Notes: a model not told the origin generated them from the letters alone. DNA of 62,351 bases from Oceanimonas baumannii (GCF_002245495.1 NZ_NQJF01000018.1:1-62351), one strand, 5' to 3'. Positions 7,936-16,894 are shown, counted from the stretch's first letter. Program-made: numbers and translations.

Positions 7936-8920
7936 ATGAGCAGGAAGATATTGTGGACGTTGTGTTTTCAGTCCGGCAAGTCTGGCGAACATCGGCATCG
8001 CTGAAGAGCACTATCACGATGCAGAAAGAAAAAGGATGATAGAGGCGAGGGTACTCTATCCAACAGCCGCATCGGCCTCAGCGCGCACTTTTGCTGAAAA
8101 CCCTGCATTCTATGGCTTCAAGGCAGTAGAAAATGCAACGCCTGCCGGTAGTCAATTACCTGTATACATTCTTGTGCATGGAACGTCAGGAAGCTGGAAA
8201 AATCTGTCATGGTTAGGTAGTTACCTGGCAGAACAAGGTGCGCTGGTTGTATCCGCCAATCATCCGGACTATACCACCGGGCAGGCTACACCTGAACGTG
8301 TTCTGCGTATGTGGGAGCAGCCACGAGATGTATCATTCTTGATTGATGAAATCCTGTCTGGCAAATATGCCCAATATGTAGATAAAAAAGATATCACCGT
8401 TATCGGCTATTCTTTAGGCGGGTACACCGCGCTGGCATTAGCTGGTGCCAGGTTTGATATTGCAGGGTATCAAAACTATTGCTCACAGCATCGGGATATA
8501 TCATGTCACTTTTATAAAAACGCTTTCGAAAGTCTTTCGCCAGAGGATCACTCCATGATCTCGGGGGATTACAGCGACGAGAGAGTTATGAAATCCGTTG
8601 CCATTGCTCCGGGCTATGTTCCTGCAGTTATACCCAACGCATTGACGGGGCTCTCTGCCGATACGGTTATCGTCGGCGCGGAGCTTGACAAGACCATACC
8701 TCCTCAGTTGCAGATAAAGCCATATATCGGTGAAAACATAAACAACCTTCATTATCAAGAGGTTGCTGGAGCATCGCATTTCAGTTTTATGCAAAATTGC
8801 AAGCCTCAGGCTATTGCTATTCTGGAAGAAGAGGATGCTGCTTTTGTATGTGAAGAAGCAGAGAATGTTGACAGGCGGTCTCTGCATCAGAGCTTGATTG
8901 AAATAGTAGAGCAGCTTTAA
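7936..8920 (+). pseudogene. Secreted alpha/beta hydrolase with a frameshift in the signal peptide
   Basis: The main frame (open from 8036) encodes a dienelactone-hydrolase-like alpha/beta hydrolase. Visible are the HGTSGSWKN oxyanion loop, the nucleophile elbow GYSLGGY (serine at residue 126 counted from 8036), and a late GASHFSF histidine. The beginning lies in another frame: ATG 7936 starts MSRKILWTLCF, and the continuation SPASLANIGIAEEHYHD is one base out of step. Removing one T from the TTTT run near 7964-7967 restores a complete signal peptide. It is either a one-base mutation or a sequencing error. The substrate is unknown. Confidence 0.75.
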
Positions 8921-8967
8921 TCTTATCGAAAAAATCATCATTGATATTTATAGGGTAAGGATCTTAT

Positions 8968-9587
8968 ATGTTTCCATTAGAGGTATTTATTCCCTATACA
9001 TTGGCATGTTTACTGTTGGTGCTGTCTCCCGGGCCTGATAATCTACTCGCGATTGGCCGGGGCTGAGTCAGGGGCGATGGGCGGCAATGATGTCAGGCCT
9101 GTCATCAGGTGCTGGCATTTTATTTCATGTGGTGGCGGCGACATTTGGCCTGACCTGGCTTATTCAGACTTCAGAAATAGCGTTCTATGTTGTGAAGCTG
9201 TTGGGGGCTACCTATTTGGTCTGGTTAGGTTTTAAAGTTCTTCGTGCTAAAAACCTGTTCTCATTGGAACCGGTGAAAAAGCAGTCATTAAAATTTATTT
9301 TCTCTACCGGGTTTCTTTCTGCAGCACTGAACCCAAAGCCAGGGATGTTTGTTCTTGCCTTTGTTCCTCAATTTGTGAATCCGAATCTGGGATCGGTAAC
9401 ATTGCAGATGATCGGCTACGGAGTCTGGTTTGCTGTTTTGACGGCAACTGGCTTTAGCTTAATGGGAGTCTTCTCATCCCAGATTTCTGCATGGTTCAGA
9501 AATAAGTCCAGGCTGATGTCTGGGCTGAATATCGGTGCCGGGGTTACCTTTATTTCTTCCGGTTTAGCGATTGCATTTATGAAGTAA
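8968..9587 (+). pseudogene. LysE/RhtB-family exporter with a frameshift
   Basis: LysE-type proteins export amino acids and related compounds. ATG 8968 opens MFPLEVFIPYTLACLLLVLSPGPDNLLAIGRG, which contains the diagnostic SPGPDN motif, then reaches a stop at 9064-9066. The remainder (LSQGRWAAMMSGLSSG onward, about 175 residues with the later helices and NPKPGMFVL) continues in another frame to 9587. Adding one G to the GGGG run near 9059-9062 rejoins them in frame, giving a normal protein of about 206 residues. Either the gene is broken or the base was miscalled. Confidence 0.8.
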
Positions 9588-9697
9588 CGATAACCGGTGC
9601 AAGTGCAGATTTTGGCCATGGAGCGGATGCAGACTTGCTATGCAAAAAAGTCAGGATATCTGGCTACATTATGATCGAAAATTAATCAGGAAGGATT

Positions 9698-10468
9698 ATG
9701 TCGCAACAGACAGACTACCTGGCGTTAAGTAAAGGTGCTCGTATGCACCTGAAGCGAACGCCTGATAACCGGTTCTATTTCAGAACGTCAAGACAAACGA
9801 AATGGTTTATTTGGGGGATGATAGCATTAGTCTGTTTACTGAGTCCTTTGTTGATGTCAGTTGTACTTGATGGTGGAGAGCAGATTTTTTACATGGTGGT
9901 TTCCGTCTTGCTGATGCTCGGCGCGGTTTTCGCGTTGGGGGTACGGCGACACCTGTTACTGAATCCGGTTTCCGGGATGCTTGAGCTTGAAACCTCCTGG
10001 TGGGGGCTGGGAAAATCTGTACGCTCGAAAAGCGCGCTGGCAAAACAGCGGGTGGTGGTGGCACCGATAGCAGAGCTCGAAGCAGGTTGCCTACTCGAAA
10101 TCTCCGATCAAAAATACACTATTGGCACTGCGGATGAAGTACGTCAGCTGGCACTTTTTATTCATCAGTATTTTGCTGTGCCAGCATTTGATAGGGTTGC
10201 TCAATGGCCAAAAGAAATTGAGTTGCAAAGCCTTGGTGGAACAGCCTCCATACACGATGGGGGTACCGAAGGGGAGCAAGTGGTGCCAGGTGCAGCTTGG
10301 GTGGATCCTGGAGCAGCATATGACTCCAGCGCAGCCATAGCGAATCCCGGGGCCAAATATACGTCTGTCTGGGAACAGAAAGTTCTCCTCAAACTGGCCC
10401 TGCCTTTCCCGGTTTTTCTTGTTCTGGGTTTTGTGCTTAGCCTGCTTGCAAATAAAGGAGGTGCATAA
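9698..10468 (+). CDS. Membrane protein with cytoplasmic domain (first of a pair)
   Basis: A 256-residue protein. Two hydrophobic helices (about residues 36-56 and 62-84) are followed by a soluble region RRHLLLNPVSGMLELET... with a PH-like strand pattern, a low-complexity linker with three PGA-type repeats, and a third helix near the C-terminus. I do not recognise a named family. It is followed one base later by a gene with a similar layout, so the two form an operon. The function is unknown. Confidence 0.65.
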   Translation: MSQQTDYLALSKGARMHLKRTPDNRFYFRTSRQTKWFIWGMIALVCLLSPLLMSVVLDGGEQIFYMVVSVLLMLGAVFALGVRRHLLLNPVSGMLELETSWWGLGKSVRSKSALAKQRVVVAPIAELEAGCLLEISDQKYTIGTADEVRQLALFIHQYFAVPAFDRVAQWPKEIELQSLGGTASIHDGGTEGEQVVPGAAWVDPGAAYDSSAAIANPGAKYTSVWEQKVLLKLALPFPVFLVLGFVLSLLANKGGA

Positions 10469-10469
10469 G

Positions 10470-10931
10470 ATGAGTGCCTGGCAGTCGTTATCGCCTAATG
10501 TCCGTAAGCTGGTTCTAACACGCAAACTCCGGATTGTTGCGGTTCCGCTTTTTCTTACAGCATTGCTTATGGTGTATCTGGGTCTCTCCCGTGAGTTTCC
10601 CGTTATCCTGAGCTGGGCTCTGGTGGCAACACTGGCCTTGCATGGTTTATGTGCCCGTCATTACCTGCTGATCGATAAGAACAAAGGGATCTTGCTCCAC
10701 CATCTGAGCAGCCTTTACCCCATTGCCCGGTCAGAGTTACCGCTGGATCGGATTGCGGGTTTTTGTGTGACTAAAACATTTCTCAAAAGACATGGTTTCA
10801 GTCTGATTGTGATGATGGATGATGGCCAGCGAGTTGTTCTGTTACGCAACAGGGCGCTAAGCGAAATGGAGCAGTATGGCAAACACCTTGCAACCTTTTG
10901 TCAGCAGCCGTTCCAGACGGAAATTCTTTAA
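10470..10931 (+). CDS. Membrane protein with PH-like domain (second of a pair)
   Basis: A 153-residue protein with two helices (about residues 23-61), then ARHYLLIDKNKGILL and a mixed alpha/beta region ending in EQYGKHLATFCQQPF. ATG 10470 follows AAAGGAGG at a good distance, and one base separates it from the previous stop. The order helix-helix-RH(L/Y)LL-domain-terminal helix is shared with the preceding protein (RRHLLLNPVSG... ALFIHQYF), so the two look like diverged tandem copies. The function is unknown. Confidence 0.65.
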   Translation: MSAWQSLSPNVRKLVLTRKLRIVAVPLFLTALLMVYLGLSREFPVILSWALVATLALHGLCARHYLLIDKNKGILLHHLSSLYPIARSELPLDRIAGFCVTKTFLKRHGFSLIVMMDDGQRVVLLRNRALSEMEQYGKHLATFCQQPFQTEIL

Positions 10932-11001
10932 TGATGGATTCAGCCTTGCCCATCGGACTCAAAGAGTTCGTGGGAAATATAAAAGCATTACATAAAAGGG
11001 A

Positions 11002-11325
11002 ATGACAGTGTCTTTAATAGCAAAAACACCAGAACCACCCTATTACGCGGTTGTTTTTACCTCTATTCGCACGGAAGATAATGATGGCTATGAGCAGATG
11101 GCGAATAATATGGCTGAGTTGGCGGCAAAGCAATCAGGGTTTCTTGGTGTTGAATCAGCGAGAGAAGGTGTGGGCATTACCGTTTCGTACTGGTCAGATC
11201 TTGAGTCAATAAAAAGCTGGAAAGCGAATGTGGAACATCAGGAGGCACAACGGCTTGGACGTGAAAGGTGGTATTCATCGTTTAAAACGAGAGTGTCAAA
11301 GGTTGAGCGTGACTATGGTATTTAA
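11002..11325 (+). CDS. Antibiotic biosynthesis monooxygenase-like protein
   Basis: A 107-residue protein of the dimeric alpha-beta barrel (ABM/YgiN-like) fold. The order YAVVFTSIRTEDN, then MAELAAKQSGFLGVESAREG, then ITVSYWSDLESIKSWKAN, and a closing helix matches family members that act as cofactor-free monooxygenases or heme/quinone-modifying enzymes. The length is normal. It is unrelated in detail to the remnant at 5679-5921. The substrate is unknown and the neighbours give no hint. Confidence 0.75.
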   Translation: MTVSLIAKTPEPPYYAVVFTSIRTEDNDGYEQMANNMAELAAKQSGFLGVESAREGVGITVSYWSDLESIKSWKANVEHQEAQRLGRERWYSSFKTRVSKVERDYGI

Positions 11326-11385
11326 ATATGCTGAAAATTCTTTTAGAAGTTGATGTGGCAGCATGTGAAAGTTAAGGAGTGATAG

Positions 11386-11949
11386 TTGCAAGAGTTATTT
11401 TTTCCGGTAATTGAAACTGAGCGGTTAACATTAAAACCCCTGATGCCTGAAGACTCGGGCAGTCTGTTGGAGGTTTTTTCTGACCCTGCGGTGATGAGAT
11501 ATTGGAATACAGCTCCCTGGTCAACGATTCAGGACGCGCTTACTTTTATTAGTGAAAGTAACGCATCAATGCAGGGCCAGGAAGCGCTTGTGCTTGGTGT
11601 TTACCTGAACGCTACCGGTGAGCTGGCCGGAAAATGCATGTTATTCAGCTACGAGCAGGAATCCAGACGGGCCGAGATAGGCTTTGGTTTAGGCTGTGAT
11701 TATTGGGGGAAAGGTTATGTCAATGAGGCGGGGGAGGCACTCATTCAGTATGGGTTTGACTCATTAGGCCTTCGCCGGATTGAAGCGGAAATTGATCCGG
11801 ATAATTATGCCTCGGCCAAGGCACTGGAAAAGCTGGGGTTTACTCTGGAAGGCTTGTTGCGCCAGCGCTGGGAAGTGAACGGTGTTATTTCAGACTCGGC
11901 GATGTATGGAAGGCTGGTTACCGATAACCCCGGCATAAAATGTGGGTGA
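11386..11949 (+). CDS. GNAT-family acetyltransferase, RimJ/RimL type
   Basis: A 187-residue N-acetyltransferase of the RimJ/RimL branch. The N-terminal ETERLTLKPLMPED, the acetyl-CoA-binding region GCDYWGKGYVNEAGEALI and the IDPDNYASAKALEKLGF motif are all present. Relatives acetylate ribosomal proteins or small amines; the target here is unknown. The start is TTG at 11386 with AAGGAG nine bases upstream, an uncommon but well-supported start. It is monocistronic and is followed by another GNAT gene. Confidence 0.85.
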   Translation: MQELFFPVIETERLTLKPLMPEDSGSLLEVFSDPAVMRYWNTAPWSTIQDALTFISESNASMQGQEALVLGVYLNATGELAGKCMLFSYEQESRRAEIGFGLGCDYWGKGYVNEAGEALIQYGFDSLGLRRIEAEIDPDNYASAKALEKLGFTLEGLLRQRWEVNGVISDSAMYGRLVTDNPGIKCG

Positions 11950-12045
11950 ATATTAGCCTTCTTTTTATTATGACACTTTGAGATAGTCACTACATGGCTG
12001 GAAACGTGATATTCCAGCCGTGATACTGATTATGTGGAGAGAAAA

Positions 12046-12474
12046 ATGATAAGAAAGTACAGCAGTAAAGATTTGGACTCGGTACTGGAATTGTGGCTTG
12101 ATACCTCACTGCAAGCGCATGATTTTGTCGCTGATGGTTTTTGGGAGTCGCAGGTTGAAAGCATGCGGGATATTTATATTCCTGCATCAGAGACTTACGT
12201 CTATGAAGTAGAGCAGAACGTCGTCGGATTTTATTCGTTGTATGAAAATAATCTGGCGGCCATATTTGTCAGTGCTGAATTTCAGGGCAGGGGGATTGGA
12301 AAGCAACTGCTGCGTCATGCCAAGGAGCAAAGATCAATATTAACGTTATCTGTGTATAAAGAAAACCAGGCCAGCTACCGGTTTTACTTATCACAAGGCT
12401 TCAGGGTGATCAGTGAGCAGAATGACGAGCATACGGGACATCCTGAATACACAATGAGTTCAGACACCGTTTAA
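12046..12474 (+). CDS. GNAT-family acetyltransferase, YjaB-like
   Basis: A 142-residue N-acetyltransferase. It opens MIRKYSSKDLDSVLELWLDTSLQAHDF, as YjaB-type enzymes do, and carries the acetyl-CoA loop EFQGRGIGKQLLRHA followed by VYKENQASYRFYLSQGF. ATG 12046 is preferred over the GTG twelve bases upstream because GGAGA lies just before it. The target is unknown. Together with the genes at 954 and 11386 it makes three GNAT enzymes in the accessory region. Confidence 0.85.
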   Translation: MIRKYSSKDLDSVLELWLDTSLQAHDFVADGFWESQVESMRDIYIPASETYVYEVEQNVVGFYSLYENNLAAIFVSAEFQGRGIGKQLLRHAKEQRSILTLSVYKENQASYRFYLSQGFRVISEQNDEHTGHPEYTMSSDTV

Positions 12475-12497
12475 TATAAATAAACCGGGAAGGGAAG

Positions 12498-12737
12498 ATG
12501 GCGTTCTCAGATGATGAAAAAACAGCATTGCTGGCGGTGAAAGGCGTTGGCCCGACCGTTCTGAAAAGGCTGGAAGATATCGGGCTTGACTCATTTTCCG
12601 CGCTGGCTGTTTGTCAGGCGGAAGAGATCGTAGAAAGGGTTGCCTTTATGTTGCACACAACGTGCTGGAAAAACAGCCCACAAGCGAGAAAGGCCATTGA
12701 AGCAGCCATCTCCCGGGCACAACAAGGGCTGTCATGA
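12498..12737 (+). CDS. Helix-hairpin-helix protein
   Basis: A 79-residue protein whose N-terminal half holds a helix-hairpin-helix motif (LLAVKGVGPTVLKRLEDIG), a non-sequence-specific DNA-binding element also used for protein contacts. The rest is helical with AIEAAISRAQQG at the end. GGGAAGGG lies just before ATG 12498. Small proteins of this kind are seen as Pathogenicity-locus-like or DUF4332-type genes, but the role is unknown. Confidence 0.65.
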   Translation: MAFSDDEKTALLAVKGVGPTVLKRLEDIGLDSFSALAVCQAEEIVERVAFMLHTTCWKNSPQARKAIEAAISRAQQGLS

Positions 12738-12777
12738 TGGGTATCGGTGTAGTGCAACAACAGTGAACGAGGGACGC

Positions 12778-13662
12778 ATGATAAAACAACTGGGTGTGGC
12801 AGTAGGTTTGTTGGCGGCAGCCTGGCAGGCAACGGCGGTGGAAGCAACTTTTGAGCCAGTGACAGGAACGCCTTTTGTGGCGGACTACAGTCGTGGTACG
12901 AAACAGGGTGATTACGGCATTATTGTGCTGGAAGGGTCTCGGGGCGGGCAGTCTAACCATCTGGCCAGCAAGGTTGCCGGCCTGGGGTATCCGGTGTTGT
13001 CAGTGGCTTATTTTCGGGCTCCGGGGTTGCCACCCGCTCTGGATCAGCTACCGCTGGAATATTTTGATGCTCCACGTCAGTGGCTGTTGCAGCAACCGGA
13101 AACGCGCACTGACGGAGTGATATTGCTCGGCTGGTCGAAAGGCGCGGAGCTGGCCTTGCTGCTGGCTGCACAACATCAGGAATATGCTGGAGTGGCTGCA
13201 ATTGCACCCAGCTCGGTGGTTTGGGCGGCACCGGCTCAAGCATCGCAGCCAGCCTCCGTCAGTAGCTGGAGTCTGGCTGGTGAATCACTGCCGTTTGTGC
13301 CACTGAACGCACCGCTGGCTGAGCGGGAAGGGTTGCTGGCGGCGTTTGTGGCGGGTCTGGAAGATCGTGATGCTGTGGAGCAGGCTCGGATCCCGGTTGA
13401 ACGTATTGCCGGGCCGGTATTGCTGCTGTCTGGCGAAGATGACCGTATCTGGCCCGCGGCCAGAATGGGTGATCAAATATGCAACCGTATGCCGGACGAT
13501 GCCTGTACCCATATCCGTTATCCGGAAGCGGGGCACTTGCTTGATCCCGGCTTTAAGATGGGAGGCACAGTCAAGGTGAATACGGAGGCAGAGCGTGCTG
13601 TCAGGCAGGAACTTGCCCGCTTTCTGCACAGTCTGAATAGCAGCAGTGAGCATGAACGATAA
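12778..13662 (+). CDS. Secreted alpha/beta hydrolase, BAAT C-terminal type
   Basis: A 294-residue protein with a signal peptide (MIKQLGVAVGLLAAAWQATAV). The hydrolase features are EGSRGG near residue 60, the nucleophile elbow GWSKGAELALLL near residue 120, the acid in SGEDDRIWPA and the histidine in YPEAGHLLDPG. This arrangement is like the C-terminal domain of bile-acid-CoA:amino-acid N-acyltransferase/acyl-CoA thioesterases, often seen alone in bacteria. ATG 12778 is chosen because it starts the signal peptide. The substrate is unknown. Confidence 0.8.
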   Translation: MIKQLGVAVGLLAAAWQATAVEATFEPVTGTPFVADYSRGTKQGDYGIIVLEGSRGGQSNHLASKVAGLGYPVLSVAYFRAPGLPPALDQLPLEYFDAPRQWLLQQPETRTDGVILLGWSKGAELALLLAAQHQEYAGVAAIAPSSVVWAAPAQASQPASVSSWSLAGESLPFVPLNAPLAEREGLLAAFVAGLEDRDAVEQARIPVERIAGPVLLLSGEDDRIWPAARMGDQICNRMPDDACTHIRYPEAGHLLDPGFKMGGTVKVNTEAERAVRQELARFLHSLNSSSEHER

Positions 13663-13718
13663 TGCCGTAGCGAGTGTTACCGTTCTCTGCTGTGGTGAAT
13701 CAATATTAAGGATATAAA

Positions 13719-14471
13719 ATGCGTTGTGTTCGCGGAGCGCTGGCTTTTTTCGTGTTTTTAAGCAGCATGGTGCATGCTGAAGAAGTTTATGATGAGTCCA
13801 GAGACAGAATGATTCCTGTTGAACTGTCTTATCCCAAAGCGCATGCCCACTGTACCAGTGAAAATAAATGTCCGGTGGCTTTCCTGAGCGCCGGATATGG
13901 TGTTTCCCATACCGACTATGCTTTTCTTTCCAGCCAGCTGGCCGGACTGGGATACCTGGTTGTTGCCATTGGGCATGAGTTGCCACAGGATCCTCCTCTT
14001 TCTGTAAAGGGAAACCTTTATGAGACCAGAAGTGAGAACTGGCAGAGGGGCGCAGTGACGCTGGACTTTTTAAAGAACAAGCTGCAGCCTCGTTTCCAGC
14101 ATTATGATTTTGAACGTCTTACCCTGCTGGGACACTCTAATGGTGGCGATATATCTGCCTGGCTTGGCAATGAAGCCAAACCTTATATCCAGACTATTAT
14201 TACCTTTGACCACCGGCGTGTTCCTCTGCCTCGCACTGCAAGCATCAATATACTGTCCGTCAGGGGCAGCGATTTCCCAGCAGATCAAGGTGTTTTACCG
14301 ACCGAGAAGGAACTGTCCGTTTACGGCGACTGCATAGTGAGCATTCCTGAGTCGAAACACAATGACATGTCTGATCACGGGCCGGTCTGGCTGAAAGAAA
14401 AAATGTCTGACATCGTTACAGGATATTTGAACGGAGCATCCTGCGATGAACTCCGGAAATTGAATGGCTGA
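13719..14471 (+). CDS. Secreted alpha/beta hydrolase
   Basis: A 250-residue protein with a signal peptide ending near VHAEE. The fold is visible in CPVAFLSAGYGVSHTDY, the second strand LGYLVVAIGHELPQD and the nucleophile elbow LLGHSNGGD near residue 140. The remaining catalytic acid and histidine (near KHNDMSDHG) are plausible. It resembles the platelet-activating-factor acetylhydrolase/dienelactone hydrolase group. It follows another secreted hydrolase by 56 bp, so the two may form an operon. Confidence 0.75.
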   Translation: MRCVRGALAFFVFLSSMVHAEEVYDESRDRMIPVELSYPKAHAHCTSENKCPVAFLSAGYGVSHTDYAFLSSQLAGLGYLVVAIGHELPQDPPLSVKGNLYETRSENWQRGAVTLDFLKNKLQPRFQHYDFERLTLLGHSNGGDISAWLGNEAKPYIQTIITFDHRRVPLPRTASINILSVRGSDFPADQGVLPTEKELSVYGDCIVSIPESKHNDMSDHGPVWLKEKMSDIVTGYLNGASCDELRKLNG

Positions 14472-14562
14472 TACTGACATTATTTTATGGCATCCCCAGA
14501 CAGGATTAGCGAGTCTGTCTGGCGGTTGCTTATGTTTGTTCTTGTTAATGAATGGTGATGTT

Positions 14563-15612
14563 ATGCACGGTGAATATAAAGTCCCGGGTGGCAAGCTGGT
14601 GGTAGCCGACGTTGAGGTTGAGCAGGATTGCCTGACCCGGGTGAGTATTTCCGGTGATTTCTTTCTGGAGCCAGACAGCGCTCTGATCCGCATAAATGAA
14701 GCCTTGACCGGTTTGTCGGCAAGCGCCAGCCATCAGACGCTGACGGCAGCGATCAAGGACGTGCTGGATGACGGCGTTATGATGTTCGGCTTTTCTGCCG
14801 AGGCAGTGGCCACAGCGGTGCGCAGGGCTTTGGGCAAGGCCACCAGCTGGCATGACCATCAGTTCACGGTGATCCCGCCGGTCAGCCTGCCGGCGGCGGA
14901 GCATGTTGCGCTGGATGAAGTGCTGGTCAGCTCTGTGGCCGAGGGGCTGCGCGGGCCCACATTACGGTTCTGGGACTGGAACGATTCGGTGGTCGTGATC
15001 GGTTCGTTCCAGTCGGTAAAAAACGAGGTAGACATGGTCTCTGCGGCCGAGCATGGGGTGCAGGTGGTGCGGCGGGTCACCGGGGGCGGGGCCATGTTTA
15101 TGGAGCCGGGTAACTGCATAACCTATTCGTTAACGGTGCCGACTTCACTGGTGGATGGGGTGAACATTGAACAATCCTATCAGCAGCTGGATGCCTGGGT
15201 GCTGGCGGCGCTGAATACGGTGGGCATCAAGGCCCATTACGTGCCGCTGAACGACATTGCTTCCGGCAAGGGCAAGATCGGCGGAGCCGCGCAAAAGCGC
15301 TTTGCCAATGGCGTGCTGGTACATCATGCCACCCTGGCTTACGACATAGATGCCAGCAAAATGCTGCAGGTATTGCGCACCGGTCGCGAGAAGTTGTCGG
15401 ACAAGGGCATTACCAGCGCCAATAAACGGGTGGATCCCATGCGCAGTCAGACCGGACTGGATCGCAATACCATTATTGACGCGTTTATCAGCCACTTTTC
15501 TCAGGTGTATCAGACCCGGAATGGCGGTTATTTACCCCAAGAGCTGGCAGCGGCCAAAGCGCTGGTCACGGAAAAGTATGTAACCGACGCGTGGCTATAC
15601 AAAGTAAATTGA
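14563..15612 (+). CDS. lplA: Lipoate-protein ligase with accessory domain at the N-terminus
   Basis: Lipoate-protein ligase attaches lipoate to the lipoyl domains of 2-oxoacid dehydrogenases and the glycine cleavage system. The catalytic domain is in the second half: VVRRVTGGGAMFMEPGN is the family's glycine-rich ATP/lipoate loop and GKGKIGGAAQKRFANGVLVHH the lysine-containing motif. The first 90 residues (MHGEYKVPGGKLVVADVEV... GDFFLEP) look like the accessory domain that follows the catalytic domain in E. coli LplA and is a separate subunit in archaea. The order is thus swapped. ATG 14563 matches the usual start of that domain, and GGTGA precedes it. Confidence 0.85.
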   Translation: MHGEYKVPGGKLVVADVEVEQDCLTRVSISGDFFLEPDSALIRINEALTGLSASASHQTLTAAIKDVLDDGVMMFGFSAEAVATAVRRALGKATSWHDHQFTVIPPVSLPAAEHVALDEVLVSSVAEGLRGPTLRFWDWNDSVVVIGSFQSVKNEVDMVSAAEHGVQVVRRVTGGGAMFMEPGNCITYSLTVPTSLVDGVNIEQSYQQLDAWVLAALNTVGIKAHYVPLNDIASGKGKIGGAAQKRFANGVLVHHATLAYDIDASKMLQVLRTGREKLSDKGITSANKRVDPMRSQTGLDRNTIIDAFISHFSQVYQTRNGGYLPQELAAAKALVTEKYVTDAWLYKVN

Positions 15613-15777
15613 GATTCTCGGATCTGGGCTTGAACGAAACATGCGCTGATAGATGGCATTATTGCCGTTAAAAAACGTGAATGTCGGGAAAGCGAGCCAT
15701 CGCTGTAAACCCACTCGAAAAGTCGGGGCATAACGGGTAGAATAGCGGGCAAAATCACTTTGAAGAAGAAGCAAACC

Positions 15778-16116
15778 ATGTCTTTACCTCCGTGCCCCCA
15801 GTGTAACTCCGAGTATGTTTATCAGGATCAGGAGCAGCTTATCTGCCCCGAGTGTGCTTATGAGTGGAACCCGGCAGAAGCTGCCGCCGAAGATGCCCCC
15901 ATTACTGCCAAAGACGCCAATGGCACTCTGCTGCAGGAAGGTGACCGGATCACCGTGGCCAAGGATCTCAAGGTAAAGGGCAGCTCCATGGTGATTAAAA
16001 TTGGCACCAAGGCACTGATCCGCCGTATTGTGGATGCCAAGGATCACGAGCTGGACTGCAAGGTCGACGGCGTAGGCGAGATAATGGTAACCGCCGCTTT
16101 TGTGAAAAAAGCCTGA
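15778..16116 (+). CDS. yjdM: PhnA/YjdM family zinc-ribbon protein
   Basis: A 112-residue protein almost identical in layout to E. coli YjdM (formerly PhnA). It starts with a zinc ribbon (CPQC and CPEC pairs about 20 residues apart) and continues with the small barrel domain around DANGTLLQEGDRITVAKDLKVKG. Despite its old name the family has no proven role in phosphonate breakdown. ATG 15778 aligns with the usual MSLPPCPQC start. A strong terminator follows directly. Confidence 0.9.
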   Translation: MSLPPCPQCNSEYVYQDQEQLICPECAYEWNPAEAAAEDAPITAKDANGTLLQEGDRITVAKDLKVKGSSMVIKIGTKALIRRIVDAKDHELDCKVDGVGEIMVTAAFVKKA

Positions 16117-16143
16117 ATATACAGCCAGTAAGACTACAAGATT

Positions 16144-16179
16144 AAACGCAATGCCGGGGTGCTGGCATTGCGTTTTTTT
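16144..16179 (+). terminator. Rho-independent terminator of the yjdM gene
   Basis: A twelve-base stem, AAACGCAATGCC, pairs with GGCATTGCGTTT and runs into seven T. It lies 28 bp after the stop codon. Confidence 0.9.
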
Positions 16180-16227
16180 ATGAGTACGACAAAATAACCA
16201 GACAAACCGTATTTCGAGAACGAACCA

Positions 16228-16887
16228 ATGACAAAAGTGAGACCCGCTTTGCAGGCGCTGCTTCTGGCCGGTGCCGTCACCCTGTTCACCGGCTGCCAGG
16301 GGGCATACTACTCGGCCATGGAGCAGGTGGGGGTACATAAGCGAGAGATTCTGGTTAACCGGGTAGACAGTGCCAAAACATCTCAGCAGCAAGCGCAGGA
16401 GCAGTTCTCTTCGGCGCTTGAACAATACCGGGCTGTGGTGAGCGTTAATGGGGGAGAGCTGGAAACACTGTATGACCGTCTGAACGGAGAATATGAAGAC
16501 AGTGAAGCAGCGGCGGCCAGGGTGCACGAGCGTATTGCCAGTGTTGAAAGCGTGGCCGAAGCCTTGTTTGATGAATGGGAAGATGAGCTGGAGCAATATA
16601 CCAACAGCAATCTTCGTCGTCAGAGCGAACGGCAGCTGAATGATACCCGCAGTCGTTACCAGAGCCTTATCCGAGCCATGAAACGAGCAGAACAACGTAT
16701 GCAGCCGGTCCTTTCTGCCCTGCAGGACAATGTGCTCTATCTTAAACACAATCTTAATGCCCGTGCCATTGGTGCCCTTAAGGGGGAGCTGGAGGGGATC
16801 CGGCAGGATGTGGATCTGATGATCCGGGAAATGAACACCGCCATTCAGGAATCGGATCGTTTTATTGCGGGCATGAAGCAGGGATAA
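16228..16887 (+). CDS. DUF2959 family lipoprotein
   Basis: A 219-residue lipoprotein. The signal sequence ends in the lipobox LFTGC, placing lipidated cysteine at residue 23. The mature part is almost entirely helical with heptad-like patterns (QQQAQEQFSSALEQYRAVV and ARVHERIASVESVAEALFDEWE), typical of DUF2959 proteins of aquatic gammaproteobacteria. It probably sits at a membrane facing the periplasm. The function is unknown. It is followed seven bases later by the DUF523 gene. Confidence 0.85.
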   Translation: MTKVRPALQALLLAGAVTLFTGCQGAYYSAMEQVGVHKREILVNRVDSAKTSQQQAQEQFSSALEQYRAVVSVNGGELETLYDRLNGEYEDSEAAAARVHERIASVESVAEALFDEWEDELEQYTNSNLRRQSERQLNDTRSRYQSLIRAMKRAEQRMQPVLSALQDNVLYLKHNLNARAIGALKGELEGIRQDVDLMIREMNTAIQESDRFIAGMKQG

Positions 16888-16894
16888 ACCGGAT

